Positions 33,966 to 43,706 of a stretch of DNA of 64,000 bases are shown piece after piece. A program made the translations under genes and the position numbers. Numbering within the stretch: position 1 is the first letter of the stretch; each line of letters opens with the position of its first letter. Origin of the DNA: Paenibacillus puerhi (GTDB lineage: Bacteria; Bacillota; Bacilli; Paenibacillales; NBRC-103111); contig NZ_WUWM01000007.1 in the NCBI RefSeq assembly GCF_009846885.1, positions 174,627 through 238,626 on the forward strand, written 5' to 3'. The notes under the pieces are model-generated. The model saw only the letters and a program-made list of their open reading frames with translations, had not been told where the DNA came from and did no database searches.

Positions 33966-34247
33966 AGGCTGTCGATTCATTGTGAGTAACTGAGTTGAAA
34001 CGTTCTGCTTTCGCTAACGGACCTCAGAGTCTCTATTTACAGCATTTTCGCGATATTGAAAATCTAACGGACTCAGATGACGCTATTTGGTGCATTTCCG
34101 ACCATTCTATGCGGTTTTGACGTAAGTAAGGTCGTCTGTGTCCGTTACAATTTGAACAGGCCCCATTTTTGTGAAATAGCGACTGTGGTGTCCGTTACGA
34201 TCAGCCTTTACTTAACTGCGCTGCCGTCCACAATGAATCGACAGCCT
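33966..34247. repeat. Palindromic intergenic array of TAACGGAC units
   Basis: TAACGGAC...GCTATTT units lie forward at 34014 and 34064 and inverted ending at 34148 and 34198, each pair 50 bp apart. A 19-bp perfect inverted repeat (AGGCTGTCGATTCATTGTG at 33966, its complement at 34229-34247) brackets them. All are symmetric about position ~34106. More isolated copies of TAACGGACA or its complement lie near 33791, 33914 and 34254. No gene is present between 33713 and 34325. Confidence 0.8.
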
Positions 34248-34325
34248 CTGCCATGTCCGTTAGCCGATCCCGATACCCATGCAGGTATTGGGGACAAGTA
34301 ACGTTACTTCGGGAACGTTCCCCAG

Positions 34326-36071
34326 TTAAGCCGATAAGCGCTGCAGCAAGCTCGTAAACTCCCTGGCCGGAATCGGCTTGGAGAAAATATAGCCCTGGAT
34401 TTCGCGGCATTTGACACCGAGCAGGAAAGACAACTGCTCTTCCGTTTCCACGCCCTCTGCGATCACATTCAGCTTCAGACTGTGCGCCATGGCCATGATC
34501 GCTTGAATGATCGCCGCATCATCGGGATCATCTGTGATATCGCGGACGAATTGCTGAGCGATCTTGAGCTTGTTGATCGGAAACTTCTTCAGATAGCTGA
34601 GCGAAGAGTAACCTGTCCCAAAATCGTCCATCGAAATATGTACGCCCAGATCGCGAAGCGTCTGGAGCTTTTGAATAACCTGATCGACATGAACCATCGC
34701 TATACCTTCGGTAATTTCCAGCTCCAGATATTGCGGCTCCAGCCCGCTATCCTGAAGCGCTCTCAGCACGACTTGAACGAAATCCGGCTGATGGAATTGA
34801 ATCGGCGAAATATTCACCGCCATTTTGATAGGCGTAAAGCCGGCTGCCTGCCAAACCTTGTTCTGCTTGCAGGCTGTGCGCAGCACCCATTCCCCGATCG
34901 GGATGATCAGGCCCGTTTCCTCGGCGAGCGGGATAAATTCACCCGGAGAGATGAAGCCAAGACGAGGATGATTCCAGCGAATCAACGCCTCCATCCCGTT
35001 CATGCGGCTTGTGAATATATCCACCTGGGGCTGATAGTGCAGGATAAATTCATCATGCTCCAGCGCTTGGTTCAGCCATTCTTCCATAATCAGCTTCTGG
35101 ATCACCGTCTCATTCATTTCGGCCTGGAAAAATTGGTAGCCGTTCTTCCCCCGGTCCTTGGCCCGGTACAGCGCGGTATCCGCATTTTTCATCAAGGTAA
35201 CCGAGTCCTCGCCGTCAATCGGATACATCGCGATCCCGATGCTGCAGCCGACACGCAGTACATGCCCCTGTATAGAGAAGGGCTGACCCAGCAGCCTCAT
35301 AATCTTCTGCGCGATCTTCTCCGCATCGTCGGTCTGACCCGTATCCTTAAGATAAAGCGTGAACTCGTCCCCTCCTTGCCTGGCGACTACATCCCCTGTC
35401 CTAAGCCCCGTCTGAAGCCTCCACGCGGCCTCCTTCAGCAATTGGTCTCCGAACTCATGGCCAAAGGTTTCATTGACATTCTTGAACCGGTCGAGGTCGA
35501 TCAGCATAACCGACAGCTGTTGCTGCGAATGCTTAGCCGCGTCTATCGATAAGGTCAACGTTTCTTGAAACATCTGGCGGTTGGGCAGCCCCGTCAGCTG
35601 GTCGTGATAAGCGAGATACGACAGCTGACGAACCGTTTGCTCCCGCTGGTAAATATCCGCGGCTACCAAGTACGTCATGGGAGCAGTCAGTACAATCAGC
35701 AGCAAGGTTTCTTTCGTATCTACGAACCAAATCACTTCGCCCGTAAACAGGTACCTTAAGGCCGCATCGAGCGCTTCTACCGTTAAAATGATTGCGGCTG
35801 CGATAAGCGGCGTACCCAGCCAATGCCAAAACCATCGCTTCCTGATGGCCGCACACAGGGCCGGCGTCACGATAAGGCTAATGATCAAGGCCCTCAAGTA
35901 ATCGAACAGATCGTTCGAATACCCCAGAAGTTCCTTTATGGAGAGCAGGACCAATGCGGCCGCGGCAAACGCGCACCACAAGCGCAGCAGCAAACCGTAA
36001 TAAGCAAGGGCTCTGCTAGTTGTTTCCCACTTCTCCTGACTAGGACCCGGAGGATGATTCCGTTTTTCCAT
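34326..36071 (-). CDS. Membrane GGDEF-EAL protein (c-di-GMP synthesis/hydrolysis)
   Basis: The protein has 581 residues. Residues ~20-140 form four to five TM helices of an MHYT/7TM-like or MASE-like input (YGLLLRLWCAFAAAALVLLS onward). GGDEF follows with RQGGDEFTLYL (~residue 232), so the active site is intact, and upstream DRFKNVNETFGHEFGD is standard. The EAL domain has MEALIRW, NISPIQF, LELEITEG and MDDFGTGYSSL, so hydrolysis residues are also present. ATG 36071 follows AGAGG; the frame runs 22 codons further up. Its net activity cannot be predicted from sequence. Single gene. Confidence 0.92.
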   Translation of the reverse strand: MEKRNHPPGPSQEKWETTSRALAYYGLLLRLWCAFAAAALVLLSIKELLGYSNDLFDYLRALIISLIVTPALCAAIRKRWFWHWLGTPLIAAAIILTVEALDAALRYLFTGEVIWFVDTKETLLLIVLTAPMTYLVAADIYQREQTVRQLSYLAYHDQLTGLPNRQMFQETLTLSIDAAKHSQQQLSVMLIDLDRFKNVNETFGHEFGDQLLKEAAWRLQTGLRTGDVVARQGGDEFTLYLKDTGQTDDAEKIAQKIMRLLGQPFSIQGHVLRVGCSIGIAMYPIDGEDSVTLMKNADTALYRAKDRGKNGYQFFQAEMNETVIQKLIMEEWLNQALEHDEFILHYQPQVDIFTSRMNGMEALIRWNHPRLGFISPGEFIPLAEETGLIIPIGEWVLRTACKQNKVWQAAGFTPIKMAVNISPIQFHQPDFVQVVLRALQDSGLEPQYLELEITEGIAMVHVDQVIQKLQTLRDLGVHISMDDFGTGYSSLSYLKKFPINKLKIAQQFVRDITDDPDDAAIIQAIMAMAHSLKLNVIAEGVETEEQLSFLLGVKCREIQGYIFSKPIPAREFTSLLQRLSA

Positions 36072-36209
36072 GTTGATCCTCTGCTTCCTCTTAAAAAGGT
36101 ATATTCCTATTGTAAGGGGATAACGAAGAATCGACAAGCAATATTTGGTCTTAAAGTCCTAATTAGATATAATTCATCCTATTTTTCACAGAATAATGTC
36201 GAAAACTTT

Positions 36210-37868
36210 TTAGTATACGCGAATCTCCTTCACATAGACCGTTTCCTCATCCTGTTGGTCCAGAACACGAACCTCGACCGTCCATCTCCCCGCATAGGGC
36301 AGATAAGGGCCTTTCACCTTGTACGTATGCCTCTTCATCCCGAAATCCTCGTCCACACTCGTATCCTCCGCCGGCTCTACAGGCACCTCGATCGGAGCGA
36401 TATCCGGGCTATCTGGAGACTGCAGCTTCAGCACAACTTGCTTGGGTGGCCCTAGCTGCTCCAGCAGCCAAACCTTCACCGTGAAGTTGTTCACTCCGGG
36501 ATTGTTAGGGCTGATCTGCGTCGTCATATGAATCTTCTGTCCCATCTCATGCCAGTACAGCGGAGTGTTGGCCGGCATAGGCGTCAAGTAAGTAAAGATT
36601 CCGACAATAAACAGAATACAGGCCATCCAAGCAGCATCGACGCGAATGAGCATCCCTGCCGCGCGCTCACGCTTCCTGCGCAGAACCATCCGGGTTGCTG
36701 CGCCAGTTGCGATGACCAGCAGAACGAGTCCTGTCTTAGCAAGCAGCCAGCGTCCCCATGCCGTCTCCAGTACATACTCAATATTGGGCAGGAAAATAAA
36801 AACCGAGAGCGTTCCCGTTACAACCAGAAGCAGAATGGATAACAAGGCCGCCGTCGAAAATAAGGGAAGCAAAGTGCGGGCAGCCTCTTGTCTGATGCGC
36901 CAGGCGTAGAGCAGCATGGAGAGACCCCCGACCCAGATGGCCGAGGCTCCGAGATGCAGCCAATCGAGCAGCAGGGTCTGGCTCTTGGGCTCAAATGCAG
37001 CCGCATGCCCGAGCAGGCCTTTGCTCAACCACACTGCCGCCACCCAGCCGTATGCCAGCCAGGGTCCGCGCTGCAAACAGACGAAGGAAAGCAAGGCCAG
37101 CACAAGTCCCGCCAGCCAGGCGGGTCCGATCGTCGTCCGCGTAAACAGGCTGACCAGCCCTTCCATGCCGCCGTCTCCTATCAGATCGGCGAGATGGGCG
37201 CCCATGAATAAAATGTAAACGACCGTATACACCTGCTGCAGGCCGATCAATACTTTCCTCAGCAGAGACCGCGTCTCCTCCGGCTGGCCAAGCGCGAACC
37301 AGCGGTACCATAGCACCCATCCCGTAAGCGTCAGCATGGAGACATAGAACGCTATCCTCGCTGCAAACTGCAGCGCGTCCTTTAGCCCAAGTCCTCCGCC
37401 CAGCTCCCCACCATGACGATGAGTATGCTCGAGCGATGCATTCGAGTTCGCAGCGGAAGGAGCATCAAGACTTTGTCCGACGGCGAACATATAACTGCCC
37501 TGTACGGGATGGCCGTCCGCCGAAATCACGTGATAGGTGGCCAGATAGGTCCCCCGGCCAAGCTCGGGCAGCTGCAGGCTGAGAGCCGTCCGCGACTCGT
37601 TCATGGTTGCCGGACGATCTGTCACCTTCCGTTTATCCTTATCATATACCCGAAGGTAATATATCCCTTCCTCCAGACGTTCGTTGAAGGTCAGCGTCAC
37701 GTCCGCCGGGGACTGTTCCAGCTCGCTGCCCGCTTCCGGCACCGCCTGCAGCAGGCTGGTGTGTGCATGGACCGTGCCGGCAGGCAGCATCCCGAACACA
37801 GTAAGCGCGATCATCCAAACATAAACCCACATCCCCACGCGTGAACGCTGAAACCAAGAACGATTCAT
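36210..37868 (-). CDS. ycnJ: CopC-CopD copper-handling membrane protein (YcnJ type)
   Basis: The protein has 552 residues. A signal peptide ends at VHA, and mature HTSLLQAVPEAGSEL is the CopC start with the N-terminal His as copper ligand; the second ligand region is YHVISADGHPVQGSYMF. A His-rich linker (EHTHRHGGELGG) leads into CopD with eight TM helices (KDALQFAARIAFYVSMLTLT to AACRK-like end), including SKGLLGHAAA and LHLGASAIWVGGL. The C-terminus is an extracytoplasmic FixH/YtkA-like beta domain (TTQISPNNPGVNNFTVKVWL). This layout matches B. subtilis YcnJ, which takes part in copper uptake. No ycnK/ycnI neighbours are seen. Confidence 0.87.
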   Translation of the reverse strand: MNRSWFQRSRVGMWVYVWMIALTVFGMLPAGTVHAHTSLLQAVPEAGSELEQSPADVTLTFNERLEEGIYYLRVYDKDKRKVTDRPATMNESRTALSLQLPELGRGTYLATYHVISADGHPVQGSYMFAVGQSLDAPSAANSNASLEHTHRHGGELGGGLGLKDALQFAARIAFYVSMLTLTGWVLWYRWFALGQPEETRSLLRKVLIGLQQVYTVVYILFMGAHLADLIGDGGMEGLVSLFTRTTIGPAWLAGLVLALLSFVCLQRGPWLAYGWVAAVWLSKGLLGHAAAFEPKSQTLLLDWLHLGASAIWVGGLSMLLYAWRIRQEAARTLLPLFSTAALLSILLLVVTGTLSVFIFLPNIEYVLETAWGRWLLAKTGLVLLVIATGAATRMVLRRKRERAAGMLIRVDAAWMACILFIVGIFTYLTPMPANTPLYWHEMGQKIHMTTQISPNNPGVNNFTVKVWLLEQLGPPKQVVLKLQSPDSPDIAPIEVPVEPAEDTSVDEDFGMKRHTYKVKGPYLPYAGRWTVEVRVLDQQDEETVYVKEIRVY

Positions 37869-38040
37869 TGATTACCCCTCCCCTTCGACCTGTCAGCCTC
37901 TAATGTAGCATAAAGCGATTCCCTTAACCACATGACCCGGCAGGTGAAACTTACGATTCTATGACATGTCGTTTCTATCAAATAGATTGACAAATTGTCC
38001 GTTCATCATGTAAATTCAACTTATTGTCTTTTTATTGAAT

Positions 38041-38088
38041 AAACTATATATTGTATATACACCCATTAAGATATACGATATATAGTGT
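38041..38088 (+). promoter_or_regulatory. Paired NrdR boxes upstream of nrdA
   Basis: AAACTATATATTGTAT (38041-38056) and ATACGATATATAGTGT (38073-38088) each resemble the NrdR consensus ACACwATATmTwGTGT. They are 32 bp apart, three helical turns, as in known nrd promoters. A candidate promoter lies just upstream (TTGACA 37987, 18-base spacer, TAAATT 38011). The 37880-38287 gap contains no gene. Confidence 0.85.
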
Positions 38089-38287
38089 GTTTCTGTGAAA
38101 TGTCAAACTGTATCATGGCCAGGTGCGACTTCCGTCGCCCCCGCTTGTTTTGACACCCTTCGCCCCGTATTTTACACCTTCCTGAGGCGTTAACACCGGC
38201 ATGCTGCTGCCCGGCAACGGGATGGGCGCGTGCTTTTTATTCGATTGCCGAGGGAACTGCCGATATTATTACTGTAGAGGAGCTGGA

Positions 38288-40516
38288 ATGATGATTATCG
38301 TCAAACGCGACGGCACACAGGAAGAGCTTGTTTTTTCCAAAATGAAAAAGGTGATCGATTTCGCCATCGAGGCATACCCGGAATGCGATCCCCTCGAGCT
38401 GGAAACGGCTCTGCTGCCTCTATTCCGCAACGGCATCACGACCAAGGAAATCCAACGCCTTTTGATTCAGGTCGCTGTGGAGAAGACGAGCGTGGAGCAG
38501 CCGAACTGGCAGTATGTAGCCGCCAAGCTGCTGGCCTATGATCTGTACAAAGAAGCGCGCCTGAACCGCAAATATGGGCATTTCGGCTATGGAGACCTGT
38601 ATTCGCTTATTACATACCTGACTGATATGGGACTGTACGGTTCCTATATGCTGGAGCATTACAGCCGGGAGGAAATCATGGAGCTCGGGGCTTATATCAA
38701 GCCGGAGCGCGATTATTTGCTCAATTATATCGGACTCAAAACCTTGGCTGACCGCTATTTGATCCGCGGACTCGACAAAGAGGTGCTTGAACTGCCGCAG
38801 GAGCTGTTCATGGGTGTGGCCATGCATCTGGCCATGAAAGAAACGGACAAGCTGCGCTGGGCCAAGCAGTTCTACGATGTGCTCAGCAGCCTGGAGATGA
38901 CAGTCGCCACGCCGACTCTTGCCAATGCCCGCAAGCCGCTGCATCAGTTGTCGAGCTGCTTCATCGACACCGTACCGGATAATCTGTGGGGCATCTACAA
39001 CGTGGACCAAAGCTTCGCGCAGGTATCCAAGCATGGCGGCGGCATGGGCATCTATGTCGGCAAAGTGCGCAGCCGCGGCTCGAACATCCGGGGCTTCAAG
39101 GGCGTCGCCGGCGGCGTCGTGCCTTGGATCAAAAACTATAACAATACCGCGATCGCCGTCGACCAGCTCGGTGTGCGCTCCGGCGCTGTCGCCGTCTATC
39201 TCGACGTCTGGCATAAAGATATTCTCGACTTCCTGAACTTGAAGACCAACAATGGCGACGACCGGATGAAGGCTCACGATATTTTCCCCGGCGTCTGCAT
39301 TCCCGATCTGTTCATGCGCACGGTGCAGGAGCGCGGCTCCTGGTATTTGTTCGATCCGCATGAGGTCCGCAAATACAAGGGCTATTCGCTGGAGGATTCG
39401 TTCGGCGACGAATGGGAACAACGTTATCTGGATTGCGTAAGCGACGACAAGATCTCCAAGGACGAGATTCCGGCTATCGATATCATGAAGCGGATTTTGA
39501 CCAGCTCGTTCGAAACTGGCACGCCGTTCATCTTCTTCCGCGATACGGTGAACCGCGCCAACCCGAACAAGCATAAGGGCATGATCTACTGCTCCAATCT
39601 GTGTACGGAGATTTGCCAGAATATGAGCGCGACGGAAATCATCCAAACGACTCATGAGGACGGCATCATTACCTCGCAGGTGAAGAGCGGCGACTTCGTC
39701 GTCTGCAACCTGTCTTCCACTAACCTCGGCCGAGTTTACTCGAAGGAAGACATCGAGCGCGTGGTCACGACACAGATGCGCATGATGGATAACGTGATCG
39801 ACCTGAACTACTACCCGATCCCGCAAGCGGAAATTACGAACAAGAAGTACCGGGCTGTGGGGCTCGGCTCCAGCGGCTACCATCAGATGCTGGCACAGCT
39901 GGCGATCAACTGGGAATCCGACGAGCATGTGGAAAAAGCCAGCGAAGTGTACGAGTGGATGAACTACTACGCGATCAAGGCTTCCATGGAGATCGCCCGC
40001 GAGAAGGGCGCCTACCCGGCCTTCGAGGGCAGCGAGTGGCAGACCGGCGCTTACTTTGAGGCCAGAGGCTACGATAGCCCCGAGTGGCAAGAGTTGAAGG
40101 AGCAGGTGGCGAAGCACGGCGTCCGCAACGGCTGGATGTTCGCTATCGCGCCGACTGCTTCGACCTCGCTGATCGCAGGCTCGACGGCGGGCATCGACCC
40201 GATCTTCAACAAATTCTTCGTCGAGGAAAAGAAAAATGCCGTCATTCCGCAAACGGCGCCTAACCTGAGTGCCGAAACCATGTGGTACTATAAAGAAGCT
40301 CACCGCATCGACCAGCTTTGGAGCATCAAGGCGGCCGGCGCGCGCCAGCGTCATATCGACCAGTCGCAATCCTTCAATCTGTACATCACGCCGGAGCTGT
40401 CCGCCCGTGAGTTCCTGGAGCTGTATATGGCAGCCTGGGAGCATGGACTCAAGACCGTTTATTACGTCCGCAACAAAAGCTTGGAGGTCGAGGATTGCGT
40501 GAGCTGCAGCGCTTAA
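38288..40516 (+). CDS. nrdA: Class Ia ribonucleoside-diphosphate reductase alpha subunit
   Basis: The protein has 742 residues. The N-terminal ATP-cone (MIIVKRDGTQEELVFSKMKK) allows dATP control. Catalytic residues are visible: Cys in HQLSSCFID, the thiyl Cys and Glu in YCSNLCTEI, Cys in VVCNLSSTNL, the radical-pathway Tyr pair in TVYYVRNKS, and the C-terminal redox pair DCVSCSA. It reduces ribonucleotides to deoxyribonucleotides with NrdB. GAGGAG precedes two adjacent ATGs (38288 and 38291); either may be used. No intein is present. NrdAB in place of the NrdEF usual in Bacillus is noteworthy. Confidence 0.96.
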   Translation: MMIIVKRDGTQEELVFSKMKKVIDFAIEAYPECDPLELETALLPLFRNGITTKEIQRLLIQVAVEKTSVEQPNWQYVAAKLLAYDLYKEARLNRKYGHFGYGDLYSLITYLTDMGLYGSYMLEHYSREEIMELGAYIKPERDYLLNYIGLKTLADRYLIRGLDKEVLELPQELFMGVAMHLAMKETDKLRWAKQFYDVLSSLEMTVATPTLANARKPLHQLSSCFIDTVPDNLWGIYNVDQSFAQVSKHGGGMGIYVGKVRSRGSNIRGFKGVAGGVVPWIKNYNNTAIAVDQLGVRSGAVAVYLDVWHKDILDFLNLKTNNGDDRMKAHDIFPGVCIPDLFMRTVQERGSWYLFDPHEVRKYKGYSLEDSFGDEWEQRYLDCVSDDKISKDEIPAIDIMKRILTSSFETGTPFIFFRDTVNRANPNKHKGMIYCSNLCTEICQNMSATEIIQTTHEDGIITSQVKSGDFVVCNLSSTNLGRVYSKEDIERVVTTQMRMMDNVIDLNYYPIPQAEITNKKYRAVGLGSSGYHQMLAQLAINWESDEHVEKASEVYEWMNYYAIKASMEIAREKGAYPAFEGSEWQTGAYFEARGYDSPEWQELKEQVAKHGVRNGWMFAIAPTASTSLIAGSTAGIDPIFNKFFVEEKKNAVIPQTAPNLSAETMWYYKEAHRIDQLWSIKAAGARQRHIDQSQSFNLYITPELSAREFLELYMAAWEHGLKTVYYVRNKSLEVEDCVSCSA

Positions 40517-40578
40517 GCCGCAGTCGCTTATCCCAAGCCCGTGGAGCGGAATAGCGGGCAGCAGAAATTGAATTTCTA

Positions 40579-40603
40579 CACAGGGGCAGATGCGCCCCTG
40601 TTT
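40579..40603 (+). other. Hairpin between nrdA and nrdB
   Basis: ACAGGGGC / GCCCCTGT with a 6-base loop, then TTTCCTTTG. The T-run is broken, so it is more likely a partial terminator or mRNA-stability element that lowers nrdB relative to nrdA than a full stop. Confidence 0.5.
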
Positions 40604-40667
40604 CCTTTGTCAGCCGCCGAGCACAAACGATATGAGGGCCCGAGGCCCGAACGGGAGGATATGCAAG

Positions 40668-41705
40668 ATGGATCTGCAAAAGAAAAAGCTGTTCAATGAA
40701 AACGGGGACCGTGATTGGGGCAAGCGCCGCATGATCGGAGGCAACACGACGAATCTGATCGAGTTGAACAATGTGAAATACGACTGGGCCACGAAGATGT
40801 ACCGCACCATGATGAACAACTTCTGGATTCCGGAAGAAATCCCTCTTGCCCAGGATGCCAAGGATTATAAGTTCCTCTCACCCGAGGAACGCCAAAGCTA
40901 TGATAAAATCATCAGCTTCCTGATCTTCCTTGACTCTCTGCAGACGGCCAATCTGCCCAATATTAACGAGTACATCACCGCTTCCGAGGTTAACCTGTGC
41001 CTGACCGTCCAAACGTTCCAGGAAGCTGTCCACAGCCAGAGCTACTCCTATATTCTGGACAGCGTCTGCTCGGCCGAGGTCCGCGACGATATCTACAACC
41101 AATGGCGGGAAGACAAGCACCTGTTGAAGCGCAACCGGTTCATCACGGATCTGTATGAGCGCTTCATCGAGTCGCCGACGACCGATAACCTGATCCGTAC
41201 GATCATGGCCAACTATATTCTCGAAGGGCTGTACTTCTATAGCGGCTTCAGCTTCTTCTATGCGCTCGGACGTCAGGGCAAAATGCTCGGGACGGTCTCC
41301 GAGATCAAATATATCCAGCGTGATGAGCTGACTCACCTGGCTTTGTTCCAGAATATTTTCCGTGAGATCCGCAAGGAAAATCCGGAGATATTCACCGATG
41401 AGCTGATCGAGGATCTGCGGGGCATGATGCAAACGGCCGTGGAGCATGAGATCGAGTGGGGCCAATACATTACCAATAACAAAATCAACGGGCTGAGCAA
41501 CGAAATCATTGACCAATATATCAAATATTTATCCAATGAGCGTCTGCGCAAGCTTAATCTTGAAATTCTGTATCCCGAAGTCGTCGACCACCCGATGAAG
41601 TGGGTCGAAAGCTTCAGCAACATGAACAGCATGAAGACCGACTTCTTCGAGCAGAAGGTAACGAACTATAGCAAGTCGTCCAACCTGAACTGGGACGACT
41701 TGTAA
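40668..41705 (+). CDS. nrdB: Class Ia ribonucleoside-diphosphate reductase beta subunit
   Basis: The protein has 345 residues. Diiron ligands are all present: Asp in FLIFLDSLQTANL, Glu and His in QEAVHSQSY, Glu in YILEGLYF, and Glu and His in RDELTHLALF. The Tyr in HSQSYSY is at the radical position. It houses the tyrosyl radical and passes it to NrdA. The C-terminus SSNLNWDDL is the NrdA-binding tail. ATG 40668 follows GGGAGGAT by ten bases. It lies 151 bases after nrdA, in the same unit. Confidence 0.96.
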   Translation: MDLQKKKLFNENGDRDWGKRRMIGGNTTNLIELNNVKYDWATKMYRTMMNNFWIPEEIPLAQDAKDYKFLSPEERQSYDKIISFLIFLDSLQTANLPNINEYITASEVNLCLTVQTFQEAVHSQSYSYILDSVCSAEVRDDIYNQWREDKHLLKRNRFITDLYERFIESPTTDNLIRTIMANYILEGLYFYSGFSFFYALGRQGKMLGTVSEIKYIQRDELTHLALFQNIFREIRKENPEIFTDELIEDLRGMMQTAVEHEIEWGQYITNNKINGLSNEIIDQYIKYLSNERLRKLNLEILYPEVVDHPMKWVESFSNMNSMKTDFFEQKVTNYSKSSNLNWDDL

Positions 41706-41769
41706 GCCGGCTCAAAGAGGGGGCGGCTATCCCTGATCCGTTAATATAATAAGCTGCTCCGAATTAATC

Positions 41770-41820
41770 AAGAGGCCTCCTGAACCACGGTAAACGTGGT
41801 TCAGGAGGCCTCTTGTTTGG
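41770..41820 (+). terminator. Terminator of nrdAB
   Basis: A 20-bp perfect stem (AAGAGGCCTCCTGAACCACG and its complement) with a 5-base loop, followed by TTGTTT. Confidence 0.85.
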
Positions 41821-41839
41821 TGATAGGGGGGACATCTCG

Positions 41840-41980
41840 TTGAACCAAGGCGGTGTGACAAGCTCCGTGACTCCAGACGGAAGTCTCTGGATCTTTATTT
41901 CACAGCAAAATAAAATTTATTATATGTCCAAGCCCGATGCATCTGGAAACATCACTATTTCTTCAAGTGTTTTGCCTTAA
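41840..41980 (+). CDS. Possible 46-aa protein
   Basis: TTG 41840 lies about eight bases after GGGGGG. The frame reads LNQGGVTSSVTPDGSLWIFI, SQQNKIYYMSKPDASGNITI, SSSVLP. The Asp-Gly-Ser-Leu-Trp and YYMSKPDASGN pieces resemble blades of sugar- or propeller-type repeat proteins, so it may be a leftover of a longer gene. It is bracketed by terminator hairpins. Weakly supported. Confidence 0.3.
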   Translation: MNQGGVTSSVTPDGSLWIFISQQNKIYYMSKPDASGNITISSSVLP

Positions 41981-41981
41981 C

Positions 41982-42016
41982 AGCCGCCTTCTCCTTTAAG
42001 AAAGAGAATGGCGGCT
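41982..42016 (-). terminator. Hairpin between nrdB region and the chemotaxis receptor gene
   Basis: AGCCGCCTTCTC pairs with GAGAATGGCGGCT. It lies 30 bases past the stop of the minus-strand chemotaxis gene. T-runs are weak on both sides. Confidence 0.5.
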
Positions 42017-42046
42017 TGTTATCGCATTAAAAGAACGATGAACGAA

Positions 42047-43600
42047 CTATATATGCTTTCTCGCCTCTTCGTTCAAGCCGGCGCATATGTTCTCCAGCTC
42101 ATATGCAAGCCGGCTTAGGCCTTCTGTCGCCTCGGATATGGATTCCATCGCCTTCAGCTGCTGCTGGCTCGAGGCAAGCACCCGCTGAGCCCCGCTGGCA
42201 TTGTTTCCGGACAGACGGGCTACCTCGTTCAACGAAGCCGATACTTCTTCCGTTCCTGCGGACATTTGCTCGGCGGAGGCGGATATCTCCTGAATCTGGT
42301 CGCATACCCGATGCGCTTCCTGTACGATCAAGCGAAATACTTGACCTGCCTCGCCAACCGCCTGATGGCTGGATTCGACCTCGGAACTGCCGATTTTCAT
42401 GATCTCCACGGCTGAAGCAGTCGCCCGCTGGATATCTTCGATCAGCTCGCTGATTTGACCCGCGGAAGCCTCCGACTGCTCGGCCAGCTTGCGCACCTCT
42501 GTCGCAACGATGGCAAATCCGCTTCCATGCTCTCCCGCATGTGCCGCTTCAATGGCGGCATTCAGCGCCAGCAGATTCGTTTGTGAAGCGATGCCCGAGA
42601 TAATCGTGGCGATTTCGCCGATTTGCAGCGACTGCTGCTCCAGGCGCTCCAACGCCTCGCCTACTTCGCGCGAGGTGGTTTGCAGCGAATCCAGCTGCTC
42701 CACCGCATGGGTAATCGTCACATTGCCTTTTTCCGCTTCGCGAACCATCCCCATGGAAGCTTCCGTAACGACGCCTGACGATTCCGCCACACGTTGTACG
42801 CCAATCGTCATTTCCTCCATGGCACGGGCGCTGTCATCGCTGGTCTGCGCCTGTCCCTCGGTCGCGGCAGCCATACTTTCCATCGACTCCATGATGCTGC
42901 GGTTTTCCACGAGCGTGCGATCCGCATTGCCGTTAAGATGTTCGACATAACGAACAAGCTGGCCTGAGCTTGTCTTCAATTGATGCAAAGTCTGCTTCAG
43001 CAGCTCCTGCTTCTTCTGCTTGTCCGCTTCGAGCAGAGCGAACGTGGCCTGCTTCTTCGATATTTGCCAAACGGTCGTACCCGCCGTCAACAGCAGGAAG
43101 ATAAGATGAACCAGCAGCAGCTTCACCCCATACCCGTCGGTCCCGAACACCAGCTCCGGGAAAAAGAGATACGCTGCGATGTACTGGAGCGCAAATACGG
43201 CAGTCATGATCCAAATAAGCAGTACGCTTTCATAAAAGGCCATCAGAGCAATGACCATAAAGATCGAGAAAAAGAACTCCACCATTCCACCAGCCACGAA
43301 GATCATCGCTACGCTCGAAAGCGTCATTGACAAGGCATTCGCCAACGGGACCAAGCGTTGATGCCCCATAGCAAAGGCGATGCCGCCCCCAATAAGCAAC
43401 AGAAGCGGAGCTGCCAGCAGCGAATTTAATTCAAAGCTGTAGGCCGCCAGATCGATGTCATGCTGCGAATGAAACACGCCCATCCAGCGGAACAGCGTAT
43501 GGGTGAGCAGCGCCAGCATAAAAGTTCCCAAGGTTACGGGTAAAGTCATGCGATTTTTTATAGTGAGCATATCGAGCGGTTTTTCGGTCAAATCTCCCAC
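42047..43600 (-). CDS. Methyl-accepting chemotaxis protein with polytopic membrane input
   Basis: The protein has 517 residues. Residues ~15-195 make six TM helices without a large external domain ([51 protein letters not shown] and others). A helical linker then leads to the MCP signalling domain, with the hairpin tip [40 protein letters not shown] and [10 protein letters not shown]. No HAMP domain or periplasmic ligand domain is seen, so it probably senses membrane or cytoplasmic state. The start is uncertain: GTG 43600 is very close to AAGGGG, and a TTG four codons later has better spacing. Confidence 0.9.
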   Translation of the reverse strand: MGDLTEKPLDMLTIKNRMTLPVTLGTFMLALLTHTLFRWMGVFHSQHDIDLAAYSFELNSLLAAPLLLLIGGGIAFAMGHQRLVPLANALSMTLSSVAMIFVAGGMVEFFFSIFMVIALMAFYESVLLIWIMTAVFALQYIAAYLFFPELVFGTDGYGVKLLLVHLIFLLLTAGTTVWQISKKQATFALLEADKQKKQELLKQTLHQLKTSSGQLVRYVEHLNGNADRTLVENRSIMESMESMAAATEGQAQTSDDSARAMEEMTIGVQRVAESSGVVTEASMGMVREAEKGNVTITHAVEQLDSLQTTSREVGEALERLEQQSLQIGEIATIISGIASQTNLLALNAAIEAAHAGEHGSGFAIVATEVRKLAEQSEASAGQISELIEDIQRATASAVEIMKIGSSEVESSHQAVGEAGQVFRLIVQEAHRVCDQIQEISASAEQMSAGTEEVSASLNEVARLSGNNASGAQRVLASSQQQLKAMESISEATEGLSRLAYELENICAGLNEEARKHI

Positions 43601-43706
43601 ATCCCCTTAATATTTTAAGTGTAATCTCTCGTCTCTCCGCTAGAGCAGGAGGGACTCTCGGGCCCAATCCATCAGCTCCAGCGGTGTTAATTAATAGGCA
43701 GGACGG

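Noticed and set aside
38420..40444. 674-codon minus-strand frame opposite nrdA
   Set aside because: It mirrors the codon bias of nrdA on the other strand, and no motif or start signal supports it.
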